A stretch of 64,000 nucleotides of DNA from assembly GCA_020637635.1 (NCBI GenBank), contig JACKKB010000004.1:248001-312000 (forward strand). The letters run 5' to 3'. The position numbers and the translations under genes are program-made. Shown here piece after piece: positions 23,907 through 32,449 of this stretch. The number at the start of each line of letters is the position of its first letter. The first letter of the stretch is position 1. The DNA comes from Albidovulum sp. (GTDB lineage Bacteria > Pseudomonadota > Alphaproteobacteria > Rhodobacterales > Rhodobacteraceae). The notes below the pieces were generated by a model. The model worked only from the letters and a program-made list of their open reading frames with translations, made no database searches and was not told the DNA's origin.

Positions 23907-24820
23907 TGGCTCTGCGCTACGGTGGCAGGTTCAGCCCGGACGCCACGGAAGCGACCAGCGGCGTGCCCGGCCCCGACGATCCGCGGCCGAGCCGGCAGGA
24001 ACGGCGGACGACGCTGCTGTATCTTGTCGCGCTGCCGTTTGCGGCACGTGCCTTCTTTCTGGACCCTGCCGGGCTCGCCCGCACACTCGGCGCCTTCGCG
24101 CTTCTCCTCGCCGCCGCCTGGCTGACCCGCGAAGGCGTGCGCGCCGCCGATGCCTATGCCCGCCGCAGGGCAGCGCGGCGCCCCGCCTTCCCGCGCAAGA
24201 TGACGGCGACGGTCCTGACCGCGGCCGGCCTCTACCTCGGTGCGGCGGGCGGCACGATGGAGGCCGCCCCGGTCCTGCTCGGGCTGATCGGCGCGGTGCT
24301 GCACTTCCTGGCGTTCGGGGTCGATCCGCTGCGCGACAAGGGCATGGACGAGATTGACATTTACGAACAGGATCGCGTCGGGCGGTTCGTCGCAGAAGGC
24401 GAAACTTACCTGAATGCGATGACAGATGCGGCCGCCCGTTCCGGCGACCGGGCCGTTGCCGCGCGTGTCGCCCGCTTTGCCGCGACCGCCCGCAAGCTCT
24501 TCCGCACGGTCGAGGAAGACCCCGGCGACCTGACCGCGGCGCGGCGCTACCTCGGCGTCTACCTGATGGGCGCGCGCGACGCGACGCAGAAATTCGCCGA
24601 TCTCTGGACCCGCCAGCGCGACGACGAGGCGCGAAAGCGCTTCATGGCGCTGCTCGACGATCTCGAAACCAACTTCGCCGCACGCACCACGGCGCTTCGC
24701 GGCGACGACCGCGACGATCTCGATGTGGAGATAGACGTGCTCAGCGACCGGCTCAGGCGCGAGGGCGTCGCGTTGGCGCGCCAGGCCGCGCAACCCGAAC
24801 CCGTTAACAGTGGAGAGTAG
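23906..24820 (+). CDS. XpaC-like membrane protein
   Basis: 304 residues of the 5-bromo-4-chloroindolyl phosphate hydrolysis (XpaC) family. Four hydrophobic helices occupy about residues 36-55, 61-78, 98-114 and 118-140. A long charged cytoplasmic helical domain follows, with the family phrases VDPLRDKGM, RFVAEGETYLNAM and DLTAARRYLGVYLMGARDAT. XpaC proteins are not proven hydrolases. They are repeatedly found next to TelA, which begins 2 bases after this stop, and probably recruit it to the membrane. Confidence 0.85.
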   Translation: MALRYGGRFSPDATEATSGVPGPDDPRPSRQERRTTLLYLVALPFAARAFFLDPAGLARTLGAFALLLAAAWLTREGVRAADAYARRRAARRPAFPRKMTATVLTAAGLYLGAAGGTMEAAPVLLGLIGAVLHFLAFGVDPLRDKGMDEIDIYEQDRVGRFVAEGETYLNAMTDAAARSGDRAVAARVARFAATARKLFRTVEEDPGDLTAARRYLGVYLMGARDATQKFADLWTRQRDDEARKRFMALLDDLETNFAARTTALRGDDRDDLDVEIDVLSDRLRREGVALARQAAQPEPVNSGE

Positions 24821-24822
24821 CG

Positions 24823-26001
24823 ATGTCCGAGACCAGCCCGACCCAGGCCGAGAGCGCAGCCGCCCTGCCCACCACCGCGATCGAGGACGTGACCGCCGTG
24901 GTGCTGCCCGAACCCGCGGCCGAGGTCGTGCCTCTCGACCGGGCGCCGGCACCGGTCGCCGAGGAGATTCGCAAGCGCATCGCCGAGCTTGACATGACCG
25001 ATACCGGCTCGATCGTGAGTTTCGGTTCGGCCGCCCAGGCGGGGCTGCAGGAGATCAGCCAGAGCATGCTCGACGGAGTGCGCAACAAGGACGCGGGCCC
25101 CGCCGGCGACAGCCTGCGCGACATCGTCTCGACGATCCGCGGCTTTTCCGTCTCGGAGCTCGACGTGCGGCGCAAGGCTTCGTGGTGGGAGCGCCTGCTC
25201 GGCCGTGCCGCGCCCTTCGCGAACTTCCTCGCCCGGTTCGAGAAGGTGCAGGGCCAGATCGACCGGATCACCGGCGAACTCCTCAGCCACGAGCACAAGC
25301 TCCTCAAGGACATAAAGTCGCTCGACATCCTCTATGACCGGACGCTGAACTTCTACGACGAACTCGCGCTCTACATCGCCGCGGGCGAGGCGAAGCTGGC
25401 GGCGATCGACGGCACCGACATCCCTGCGCGCGAGGCCGGGGTGAAGGCGGCGCCCGAGGCCGATCAGGTGAAGCGCGCCCAGGAACTCCGCGATCTGCGC
25501 TCCGCGCGCGACGATCTCGAGCGCCGCGTCCACGACCTGAAGCTCACCCGGCAGGTGACGATGCAGTCCCTGCCCTCGATCCGCCTCGTGCAGGAGAACG
25601 ACAAGAGCCTCGTGACAAAGATCAACTCGACGCTCGTGAACACCGTGCCGCTGTGGGAAACCCAGCTTGCCCAGGCGGTGACGATCCAGCGTTCCTCGGA
25701 GGCCGCGAAGCCGGTGAAGGAGGCGACCGATCTCACCAACGAGCTTCTCACCGCCAATGCGAAGAACCTGCGCACCGCGAACGAGGCGGTCCGCACCGAG
25801 ATGGAGCGCGGCATCTTCGACATCGGGGCGGTGAAGCAGGCCAATGCCGAACTGATCGCGACGATCGAGGATTCGCTGCGGATCGCCGACGAGGGCAAGC
25901 GCCGCCGCGCCGCCGCCGAAGCCGACCTGACGAAGATGGAGGCCGATCTGCGCGACACGCTTTCCGCCGCGCGGGCCCGCGCCGCCGGGGCGAATGCCTG
26001 A
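24823..26001 (+). CDS. telA: Toxic anion resistance protein TelA
   Basis: 392-residue TelA/KlaA-family protein. It is highly helical and cytoplasmic, with the conserved stretch PFANFLARFEKVQGQIDRITGEL, then HEHKLLKDIKSLDILYDRTL and LPSIRLVQENDKSLVTKI. Relatives include plasmid TelA (tellurite resistance) and Bacillus YceH, which protect against membrane-active stresses; the biochemical activity is unknown. GGAGAG precedes the start. It lies between xpaC and the DUF2927 lipoprotein gene in a tight operon. Confidence 0.92.
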   Translation: MSETSPTQAESAAALPTTAIEDVTAVVLPEPAAEVVPLDRAPAPVAEEIRKRIAELDMTDTGSIVSFGSAAQAGLQEISQSMLDGVRNKDAGPAGDSLRDIVSTIRGFSVSELDVRRKASWWERLLGRAAPFANFLARFEKVQGQIDRITGELLSHEHKLLKDIKSLDILYDRTLNFYDELALYIAAGEAKLAAIDGTDIPAREAGVKAAPEADQVKRAQELRDLRSARDDLERRVHDLKLTRQVTMQSLPSIRLVQENDKSLVTKINSTLVNTVPLWETQLAQAVTIQRSSEAAKPVKEATDLTNELLTANAKNLRTANEAVRTEMERGIFDIGAVKQANAELIATIEDSLRIADEGKRRRAAAEADLTKMEADLRDTLSAARARAAGANA

Positions 26002-26007
26002 ACCGAG

Positions 26008-26949
26008 ATGCTGAGCCGCCTGCGCCTCGCTCCCCTCGCCGCGCTCGCCACGGCTGCCGCTCTCGCGGCCTGCGATACCGCGACGCTGACCCGCCCGGTG
26101 GCCCTGCCCCCGGTGCCGGCCGCGGCCGCCATCGCCCCGCCCTCCGAAGCGACGCGCGCCGCGCGCGCCTATTACGAACGCGTCGAGGCGCGGTATCTGG
26201 AACAGGGTCAGATGCGCACCGACGGCGGCGGTACCGACACGCCGTTCGATGCCCGCGATCTGGCGCGGAATTTCGAGAACATCGCCTTCTACGAGGAGTA
26301 TTCCGAAACCTCCGGCACCTATGTGAGCGGCCCGCGGGAGATCGCGCTGCACCGCTGGGTGGCCCCGGTGCGCATGGACATCCGCTTCGGCGCCACCATT
26401 CCGCTCGCCGATCGCGAGAGCGACTATGCCGAGATCGCGGGCTTCGCCGGGCGCCTCTCGCGGCTGACGGGTCTGCCGATCAGGCTCTCGGACTGGCGTC
26501 CCAACCATACCGTGCTGATCCTGAACCCCGAGGAGCGTGCCGCCGCCGCGCCGCTCTTGCGGACGCTCGCTCCCGGCATCTCCGAGGCTGCCCTTCGTTC
26601 GGTCACGGCGATGGATCCGGAGACCTATTGCACCGTCTTCACCTTCGCCGCGGACGGCAGCAGCACCTACAGCTCGGCCCTGACCGTCATCCGCGGCGAG
26701 CTGCCCTTCAGGATGCGCCAGCTCTGCATCCACGAGGAGCTGGCCCAGAGCCTCGGGCTCGGCAACGACGACCCGCGCGCGCGGCCCTCGATCTTCAACG
26801 ACAACGAGGAATTCGCGCTGCTGACGACCCAGGACGAACTGATGCTGAAGATGCTCTACGATCCGCGGCTCAGGCCAGGCATGACGCTTGCCGAGGCGCG
26901 ACCCATCGTCGAGGTCATCGCGGCGGAACTGGCGGGAGACAGGAGGTGA
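26008..26949 (+). CDS. DUF2927 lipoprotein
   Basis: 313 residues. The lipoprotein signal peptide ends ATAAALAAC (Cys about residue 22), so it is probably anchored in the outer or inner membrane. The DUF2927 core contains FENIAFYEEYSE, a long alpha/beta region and the diagnostic C-terminal IHEELAQSLGLGNDDP with SIFNDNEEFALLTTQDELML. HEELAQ looks like a zincin-type HExxx helix but lacks the second His of HExxH, so protease activity is doubtful. It starts 6 bases after telA. Confidence 0.88.
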   Translation: MLSRLRLAPLAALATAAALAACDTATLTRPVALPPVPAAAAIAPPSEATRAARAYYERVEARYLEQGQMRTDGGGTDTPFDARDLARNFENIAFYEEYSETSGTYVSGPREIALHRWVAPVRMDIRFGATIPLADRESDYAEIAGFAGRLSRLTGLPIRLSDWRPNHTVLILNPEERAAAAPLLRTLAPGISEAALRSVTAMDPETYCTVFTFAADGSSTYSSALTVIRGELPFRMRQLCIHEELAQSLGLGNDDPRARPSIFNDNEEFALLTTQDELMLKMLYDPRLRPGMTLAEARPIVEVIAAELAGDRR

Positions 26950-26957
26950 CGCGGAAG

Positions 26958-27602
26958 ATGGCACCCGCGCTGCCGGCGACACCTGCCGGCGCCCGTGACG
27001 AACCGGCCGCCACCGGCGGGCCGGTTGGCCGGATTTCGGCGCCGCGCGCGATGCGTCTTGCCGGAACATGCACCCGATCCGGAGGCGGGATCGCGGTCGC
27101 CGATCCGCTGACCTGCGCTGCGGACGACCCTTGGGTCCGGATCGCGGAAGCGGGTGGAGCGGCCCCGGGGTTCCTGCCGATCGATCGCGAGGAGGTGCGG
27201 GTCCCGAAAGCGGCGCCGGCCCTCTCTGCCGCCACCCCGGCGTGCGGCCGAGACGCGGTGAAAGGCGGCCTCGGCACCGGCCCTGCCGCCGTTCCCTATC
27301 CCGCCGGCGCAAGGCGGATCCACAGGGCCGGCAAGCTCTTTGCCGGTCCGGGCGCGGAGTGCTGCAACGTCGGGTTCCATGAACGGGTCCGAGATCCGTC
27401 CGTCCGGGGCGGCCGCGTGCCCCTGCCCTCGAAGCGGGGGGGTGCACTCGCGGCAAGCGGATGGGCAGAGGGCGGCTGTCCGGCCGCTGGCCCACCGGGC
27501 GCCGACGGCAACATCGGTGACGGCGATGGCGATTTCAGGGGGCACGAGTTCACGGGGCACGAGGCGCGGAGCAACAGGCTCCTGCCAAGGGAGCGCGCAT
27601 AG
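26958..27602 (+). CDS. DUF4241-like hypothetical protein
   Basis: 214 residues filling an otherwise empty 690-base gap. A perfect AGGAGGTGA, made by the last codons of the DUF2927 gene, lies 9 bases before the ATG. Third positions are GC-rich as in real genes nearby. Weak similarity to DUF4241 is seen at both ends: GGIAVADP at 43-50 recalls the GRIxxCDP strand, and SGWAEGG at 167-173 with DGNI (183-186) and a closing DF (192-193) recalls the family's SGWGDG...DF end. Length (about 220) also fits. The middle is unusual in composition, so it may be a diverged or decaying copy. Confidence 0.5.
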   Translation: MAPALPATPAGARDEPAATGGPVGRISAPRAMRLAGTCTRSGGGIAVADPLTCAADDPWVRIAEAGGAAPGFLPIDREEVRVPKAAPALSAATPACGRDAVKGGLGTGPAAVPYPAGARRIHRAGKLFAGPGAECCNVGFHERVRDPSVRGGRVPLPSKRGGALAASGWAEGGCPAAGPPGADGNIGDGDGDFRGHEFTGHEARSNRLLPRERA

Positions 27603-27639
27603 AGCGGCTCGTGAGAGGGCCAGATCAGAGGAGTGTGAC

Positions 27640-28797
27640 ATGGGTATTCTCGATTTTCTGCTGGGCGAATTCATCGACGTCATTCACTGGACGGACGATA
27701 CCCGCGACACGATGGTCTGGCGCTTCGAGCGCGAGGGCCACGAGATCAAGTATGGCGCCAAGCTGACGGTGCGCGAAGGCCAGGCGGCCGTCTTCGTCCA
27801 CGAGGGTGTCATCGCCGATGTCTTCACCCCGGGTCTCTACATGCTCGAGACCAACAACATGCCGATACTGACCAAGCTCCAGCACTGGGATCACGGCTTC
27901 CGATCGCCCTTCAAGTCGGAGATCTACTTCGTCAACACCACCCGCTTCACCGACCAGAAATGGGGCACCAAGAACCCGATCATCAGCCGCGACGCGGAGT
28001 TCGGGCCGGTGCGGCTGCGCGCCTTCGGCACCTATGTGATGCGCGTGTCCGACCCGGCGAAGTTCATCTCGGAAATCGTCGGCACCGACGGCGAGTTCAC
28101 CGCCGACGAGATCGGCTTCCAGATCCGCAACATCATCGTGCAGGCGTTCTCGCGCGTCATCGCCTCCGCCGGGATTCCGGTGCTCGACATGGCGGCGAAC
28201 ACGGCCGATCTCGGCAAGATCGTCGCCAAGGCGATCTCGCCCGCGATCGAGGCCTACGGCCTTGCCATCCCCGAATTCTACATCGAGAACATCTCGCTGC
28301 CCGAGGCGGTCGAGGCCGCGCTCGACAAGCGCAGCTCGATCGGCATCGTCGGCGATCTCAACCGCTACATGCAGTTCAACGCCGCCGAGGCGCTCGGCCG
28401 TGGGGAAGGCGGCGCGGCCGGGGCCGCCATGGGCGCCGGGATGGGCGCGGGCATGGGTGCGGGCATGGGCATGGCGATGGGCGGCATGATGATGCGCCCC
28501 GACGGCAGCATGGCGATGGCCCCCGGCGCCGGCCCCTGGGGAAGCCCGGCGGCGCAGGCCGCGCCGGCTACCCCGCCGCCGCCGCCGCCGGTCGAGAAGG
28601 TCTGGCACGTGGCCCAATCCGGCGCCGTCTCCGGCCCCTTCGGACGCGGCCATCTGGGCCGGCTCGTGGCCGACGGCAGCCTGACGCGCGAAACGCTCGT
28701 CTGGGCGCCCGGACAGGACGGCTGGAAGCCTGCCGGCGAGATCGCCGAACTGGCGCAGCTCTTCACCGTCGCGCCGCCGCCGCCGCCCGGCGCCTGA
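27640..28797 (+). CDS. SPFH-domain protein with C-terminal GYF-like domain
   Basis: 385 residues. The N-terminal half (about 1-255) is an SPFH/YdjI-type ('virion core' family) domain, with VREGQAAVFVHEG, FTPGLYMLETNN and LRAFGTYVMRVSDP. A Gly/Met/Ala-rich linker with repeated GAGMGAGMG (about 258-290) and a Pro run follow. The C-terminus (about 318-375) is a GYF_2-like domain (WHVAQSGAVSGPFGRGHL, WAPGQDGWKPAGEI). Related YdjI localises to membranes under stress in Bacillus. GAGGAG lies upstream of the ATG. It is the fifth gene of the TelA cluster. Confidence 0.9.
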   Translation: MGILDFLLGEFIDVIHWTDDTRDTMVWRFEREGHEIKYGAKLTVREGQAAVFVHEGVIADVFTPGLYMLETNNMPILTKLQHWDHGFRSPFKSEIYFVNTTRFTDQKWGTKNPIISRDAEFGPVRLRAFGTYVMRVSDPAKFISEIVGTDGEFTADEIGFQIRNIIVQAFSRVIASAGIPVLDMAANTADLGKIVAKAISPAIEAYGLAIPEFYIENISLPEAVEAALDKRSSIGIVGDLNRYMQFNAAEALGRGEGGAAGAAMGAGMGAGMGAGMGMAMGGMMMRPDGSMAMAPGAGPWGSPAAQAAPATPPPPPPVEKVWHVAQSGAVSGPFGRGHLGRLVADGSLTRETLVWAPGQDGWKPAGEIAELAQLFTVAPPPPPGA

Positions 28798-28824
28798 CCG
28801 GCCCGCCCAGGCGCCCCCGCCCCC

Positions 28825-29964
28825 ATGGAACCGGCTCTCGAGGAACACCGCTTTCCCTGCCCGCAATGTGGCGGCGACCTGCGCTTCGCGCCGGGCGAGG
28901 GCCGGCTTCTCTGCGATCACTGCGGCCACGAGGAACCGCTGGCCGACACCGGGCGCGGTCACCAGCCGATCCCCGAGACCGACTTCCGCCGCGGCGTCGA
29001 GATGGCGCTGCCCGACAGCGAGGTGCAGCTGGCGCGCTTCTCGCGCTGTCCGAACTGCGGCGCCGAGGTCGAGTTCGATCCCGACCTGCATGCCGCCGAA
29101 TGCCCGTTCTGCGCCACCCCCGTGGTCACCGACACCGGCGAGAGCCGGCACATAAAGCCAAGGGGCGTCGCCCCCTTCCGTCTGACCGAGACCGAGGCGC
29201 GCGAGGCGATGACGCGCTGGCTCGGCAAGCTCTGGTTCGCGCCCTCGGGTCTTGTCGACTACGCGCGCAAGGGCCGCGCGCTGCAGGGGGTATACGTGCC
29301 TTACTGGACCTTCGACGCCGACACCCGATCGGCCTATCGCGGCCAGCGCGGCACCGTCTATTACGAGACCCGGCAGGTACGCGTCCGCGACCAGCGCGGC
29401 GGCTCGCGGATCGAAACGCGGCAGGTCGCGCGGATCCGCTGGACCCCGGTCGCAGGCCGCGTCGCGCGCTTCTTCGACGACGTGCTGGTGCTGGCCTCGC
29501 GCGCCCTGCCCGAGGGCCATACCGATGCGCTCGAACCCTGGGACCTGTCGCAACTCGAGCCCTACGCGCCCGAATATCTCGCAGGCTTCCGCGCCGAGGG
29601 CTACACGATCTCGCTTCAGGACGGCATGACCGAGGCACGCGCCCAGATGGACCGCATGATCGAACGCGACGTGCGCTTCGACATCGGCGGCGACCGGCAG
29701 CAGATCGAAGGCATCGACACGCAGGTCTCGGGCGTGACCTTCAAGCACATCCTCTTGCCGGTCTGGACCGCCGCCTACCGCTATCGCGGACGCAGCTTCC
29801 GTTTCGTCGTCAACGGCCAGACCGGCCGCGTCCAGGGCGAACGCCCCTGGTCGGCGGTCAAGATCGTGGTTGCGGCCCTTCTCGGGCTGGCCCTCGCCGC
29901 CGCGGTAGCCTACGGGCTGCAACAGGCCAACCAGCAGGGCCTGATCGATTTCCGCAGCTACTGA
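28825..29964 (+). CDS. Double zinc-ribbon membrane protein (YdjG/TFIIB-ribbon type)
   Basis: 379 residues. Two zinc ribbons at the N-terminus: C12/C15/C30/C33 and C75/C78/C93/C96 (all CPxC or CxxC pairs). A large beta-rich domain follows (VPYWTFDADTRSAYRG, with repeated Y-x-T strands), and a single C-terminal transmembrane helix (IVVAALLGLALAAAVAYGL) ends the protein. It resembles the zinc-ribbon partner of SPFH proteins (YdjG in Bacillus), often misnamed as a helicase. It starts 27 bases after the SPFH gene, and the two probably work together at the membrane. Confidence 0.88.
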   Translation: MEPALEEHRFPCPQCGGDLRFAPGEGRLLCDHCGHEEPLADTGRGHQPIPETDFRRGVEMALPDSEVQLARFSRCPNCGAEVEFDPDLHAAECPFCATPVVTDTGESRHIKPRGVAPFRLTETEAREAMTRWLGKLWFAPSGLVDYARKGRALQGVYVPYWTFDADTRSAYRGQRGTVYYETRQVRVRDQRGGSRIETRQVARIRWTPVAGRVARFFDDVLVLASRALPEGHTDALEPWDLSQLEPYAPEYLAGFRAEGYTISLQDGMTEARAQMDRMIERDVRFDIGGDRQQIEGIDTQVSGVTFKHILLPVWTAAYRYRGRSFRFVVNGQTGRVQGERPWSAVKIVVAALLGLALAAAVAYGLQQANQQGLIDFRSY

Positions 29965-30047
29965 GCCAGCCGTTGATGCGCGCAGCCGGCTCGGCTAAGG
30001 AGGCTCTGTCTACGCTGACGGCCCCTCGGGGCAAGGGGAGGACCGCC

Positions 30048-30974
30048 ATGATCCTGTGCTGCGGCGAAGCGCTGATCGACATGCTGCCGCGGCGCGCGAC
30101 AAGCGGCGAGGACAGCTTTGCCCCCCACGCCGGCGGGGCGGTCTTCAACACCGCAATCGCGCTTGGCCGCCTCGGCGCGCCGGCCGGTTTGCTGTCCGGC
30201 ATCTCGCGCGATCTCTTCGGCGAGGTCCTGATCGCGGCGCTCGATGCCTCGAACGTCTCGACCGCGCAGTGCATCCGCTCCGACCGGCCGACGACGCTGG
30301 CGTTCGTGCGGCTGGCGAACGGCCAGGCCAGCTATGCCTTCTACGACGAGAACACCGCCGGTCGCATGATCGGCGAAGGCGATCTTCCCGCGCTCGCGCC
30401 CGAGGTGACGGCCATGTTCTTCGGCGGCATCAGCCTGGTCAGCGAACCGGGCGGCAGCACCTACGAGACGCTCATGCATCGCGCCGCCGCGTCCGGCCGC
30501 GTGACGATGATCGACCCCAACGTGCGGCCCTCCCTCATCGGCGATGAGGCGGCCTACCGGGCCCGGATCGCGCGCATGATCGGGGTTGCCGACATCGTCA
30601 AGCTGTCCGACGAGGACCTCGGCTGGCTCGAGGGCGGTTCGGACATCGCCGCCGGCGCCGCCGCCGTCCGCGCCCGCGGCCCGAAGGCGGTCTTCGTGAC
30701 CGAAGGGGCGAAGGGCGCGCACGGATTTTCCGGCGACCGCGCCGTCTTCGTGCCGTCGCTGCCCGTCGCGGTCGTCGACACCGTGGGCGCCGGCGATACG
30801 TTCAACGCGGGCGTTCTCGCCGCGCTGCAGGCCGCCGGCGCGCTCGACCGCGCGGTGCTGGGCGACCTGGGCGAGGACATGCTTGCCGCCGCACTCTCGC
30901 TCGGCAACCGGGCCGCCGCCGTCACCGTCTCGCGCGCCGGGGCAAACCCGCCCTGGGCGTCGGAACTCGGCTGA
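30048..30974 (+). CDS. PfkB-family sugar kinase (fructokinase-like)
   Basis: 308-residue ribokinase-fold kinase. PfkB signature one (GGAVFNTAIALGRLG, residues 29-43) and signature two (DTVGAGDTFNAGVLA, 244-258) are intact, with catalytic base D250 in the GAGD anion hole. MILCCGEALIDMLP is typical of fructokinases. The substrate is inferred, since no sugar transporter adjoins. GGGGAGG precedes the ATG. Its last base region abuts dtd (start at the A of the TGA stop). Confidence 0.88.
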   Translation: MILCCGEALIDMLPRRATSGEDSFAPHAGGAVFNTAIALGRLGAPAGLLSGISRDLFGEVLIAALDASNVSTAQCIRSDRPTTLAFVRLANGQASYAFYDENTAGRMIGEGDLPALAPEVTAMFFGGISLVSEPGGSTYETLMHRAAASGRVTMIDPNVRPSLIGDEAAYRARIARMIGVADIVKLSDEDLGWLEGGSDIAAGAAAVRARGPKAVFVTEGAKGAHGFSGDRAVFVPSLPVAVVDTVGAGDTFNAGVLAALQAAGALDRAVLGDLGEDMLAAALSLGNRAAAVTVSRAGANPPWASELG

Positions 30975-31417
30975 TGCGCGCGCTCGTCCAGCGGGTGAGC
31001 GAGGCCCGCGTCAGCGTCGCGGGAGAGGTGCTCGGTGCGATCGGCCCGGGCCTCCTGATCCTCGCCTGCGCGATGCAGGGCGACGGCCCCGCCGAGGCCG
31101 AGCGGCTCGCCGCCAGGATCGCCCGGCTCCGCATCTTCCGCGATGCGGCGGGCAAGATGAACCTCGCGCTCCTCGAAACCGGCGGCGCGGCGCTGGTGGT
31201 GAGCCAGTTCACGCTTGCCGCCGACACAGGTCGCGGCAACCGGCCGGGGTTTTCGGCCGCCGCCGCGCCCGAAGAGGGCGCGCGGCTCTACCGCCATTTC
31301 GCCGCCGCTCTCGGTGATCTCGGCATCGAGGTCGCGACGGGGCGCTTCGGCGCCGACATGGATGTGGCCCTTGTCAACCAGGGTCCGGTGACGATCTGGC
31401 TCGACACGGCGGCATGA
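30974..31417 (+). CDS. dtd: D-aminoacyl-tRNA deacylase
   Basis: Hydrolyses D-amino acids from mischarged tRNA. 147 residues, full length. The active-site SQFTLAAD motif (about 77-84) and the cross-subunit Gly-cisPro motif NQGPVT (about 135-140) are both present, with N-terminal MRALVQRVSEARVSV. The ATG overlaps the stop of the kinase gene (TGATG), suggesting coupling. Confidence 0.95.
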   Translation: MRALVQRVSEARVSVAGEVLGAIGPGLLILACAMQGDGPAEAERLAARIARLRIFRDAAGKMNLALLETGGAALVVSQFTLAADTGRGNRPGFSAAAAPEEGARLYRHFAAALGDLGIEVATGRFGADMDVALVNQGPVTIWLDTAA

Positions 31418-31480
31418 GCTCTCGGCAGCCGGAAGCCTTGTCGCGGCCCTTTGCCCGCGCTCTGGCCGTCCGGGCGCGTC

Positions 31481-32446
31481 TCACCCCTGCGGGGTCATGG
31501 CCCTGCGCTGGCGGTCGCGGTCGAGCCCGAGCCGTGCCTCGCGCCAGATGATGAGCATCCCCGCAACGATCACGAGCGCCGAGCCGCCGATCACGACGGT
31601 CGTCGGCGCCTCGCCGAAGACGACATAGCCGATCGCGAGCGCGAGCAGGATCGAGGAGTATTCGAAGGGCGCCACGACCGAGGCATCCGCATAGCGGTAG
31701 GACGAGGTGAGCAGAACCTGACCGACGCCGCCGAGAAGCCCTGCCACCACCAGCATCGCCGCCGTCGCCGCATCGGGCAGCGCCCAGCCGAAGGGCAGCG
31801 TGACAAGCGACAGGAGTGCCGAGTTGACGGAAAAGTAGAAGACGATCGCGGTCACCCTCTCCTCGGTCACGAGCTTGCGCACGAAGACCTGCGCCAGGGC
31901 GGAAAAGACCGCGCCCGAGAGCACGACGATGGCGCCGAGCGCCTCGCCATGCGAAACGCCCCCGGCACCGGAGACCGTGAGCCGCGGCGACAGGATCAGG
32001 AGCACCCCGGCCAGCCCGAGCGCCACCGAGAAGATCCGAAAGAGCCGCACGTCCTCGCCAAGAAACATCGCCGCGAAGATGACCGTGAGCAACGGCGAGG
32101 CATAGCCGAGCGCGGTGACCTCGGGCAGCGGCAGAAGCCCGAGCCCGGCAAAACCGCAGCCCATGGCGCAGGTGCCCATGAGGCCGCGCCAGAAATGCCC
32201 GAGCGGATTGGCGGTCCGCAACCCCGAGCCGAGCGCGCGCGTGGCGAGAAGCCAGACGAGGATGACCGGCACCGCGAAGAACGACCGGAAGAACACCGCC
32301 TCGCCCGGCGGCACCACCTCGGAGGTGGCCTTGACGAGGCTCGCCATGATCATGAAGACCATGACCGAGAGCACCTTCAGGAGGATCCCGCGCGACGGCG
32401 TCTCGTGGCTCTCCCGCGGGGAGAGGTCATCGCCGATCCGGGCCAT
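31481..32446 (-). CDS. DMT-superfamily (EamA) transporter
   Basis: 321 residues with ten predicted membrane helices in two EamA halves. FFRSFFAVPVILVWLLA and LLPLPEVTALGYASPLLTVI are in the first half, ALAQVFVRKLV and APFEYSSILLALAIGYVVFGE in the second. These are typical of inner-membrane exporters of amino acids or metabolites. It starts 3 bases after the crotonase gene stop, so the two form one unit. Confidence 0.9.
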   Translation of the reverse strand: MARIGDDLSPRESHETPSRGILLKVLSVMVFMIMASLVKATSEVVPPGEAVFFRSFFAVPVILVWLLATRALGSGLRTANPLGHFWRGLMGTCAMGCGFAGLGLLPLPEVTALGYASPLLTVIFAAMFLGEDVRLFRIFSVALGLAGVLLILSPRLTVSGAGGVSHGEALGAIVVLSGAVFSALAQVFVRKLVTEERVTAIVFYFSVNSALLSLVTLPFGWALPDAATAAMLVVAGLLGGVGQVLLTSSYRYADASVVAPFEYSSILLALAIGYVVFGEAPTTVVIGGSALVIVAGMLIIWREARLGLDRDRQRRAMTPQG

Positions 32447-32449
32447 GCG

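Noticed and set aside
24559..27495. 978-codon open frame antisense to xpaC, telA and DUF2927
   Set aside because: Mirror frame produced by high GC third positions of the forward genes; Arg/Gly/Ala-rich with no domain, SD or family motif.
27625..29922. 765-codon open frame antisense to the SPFH and zinc-ribbon genes
   Set aside because: Same GC-mirror effect; the forward genes have clear domains, start signals and operon spacing.
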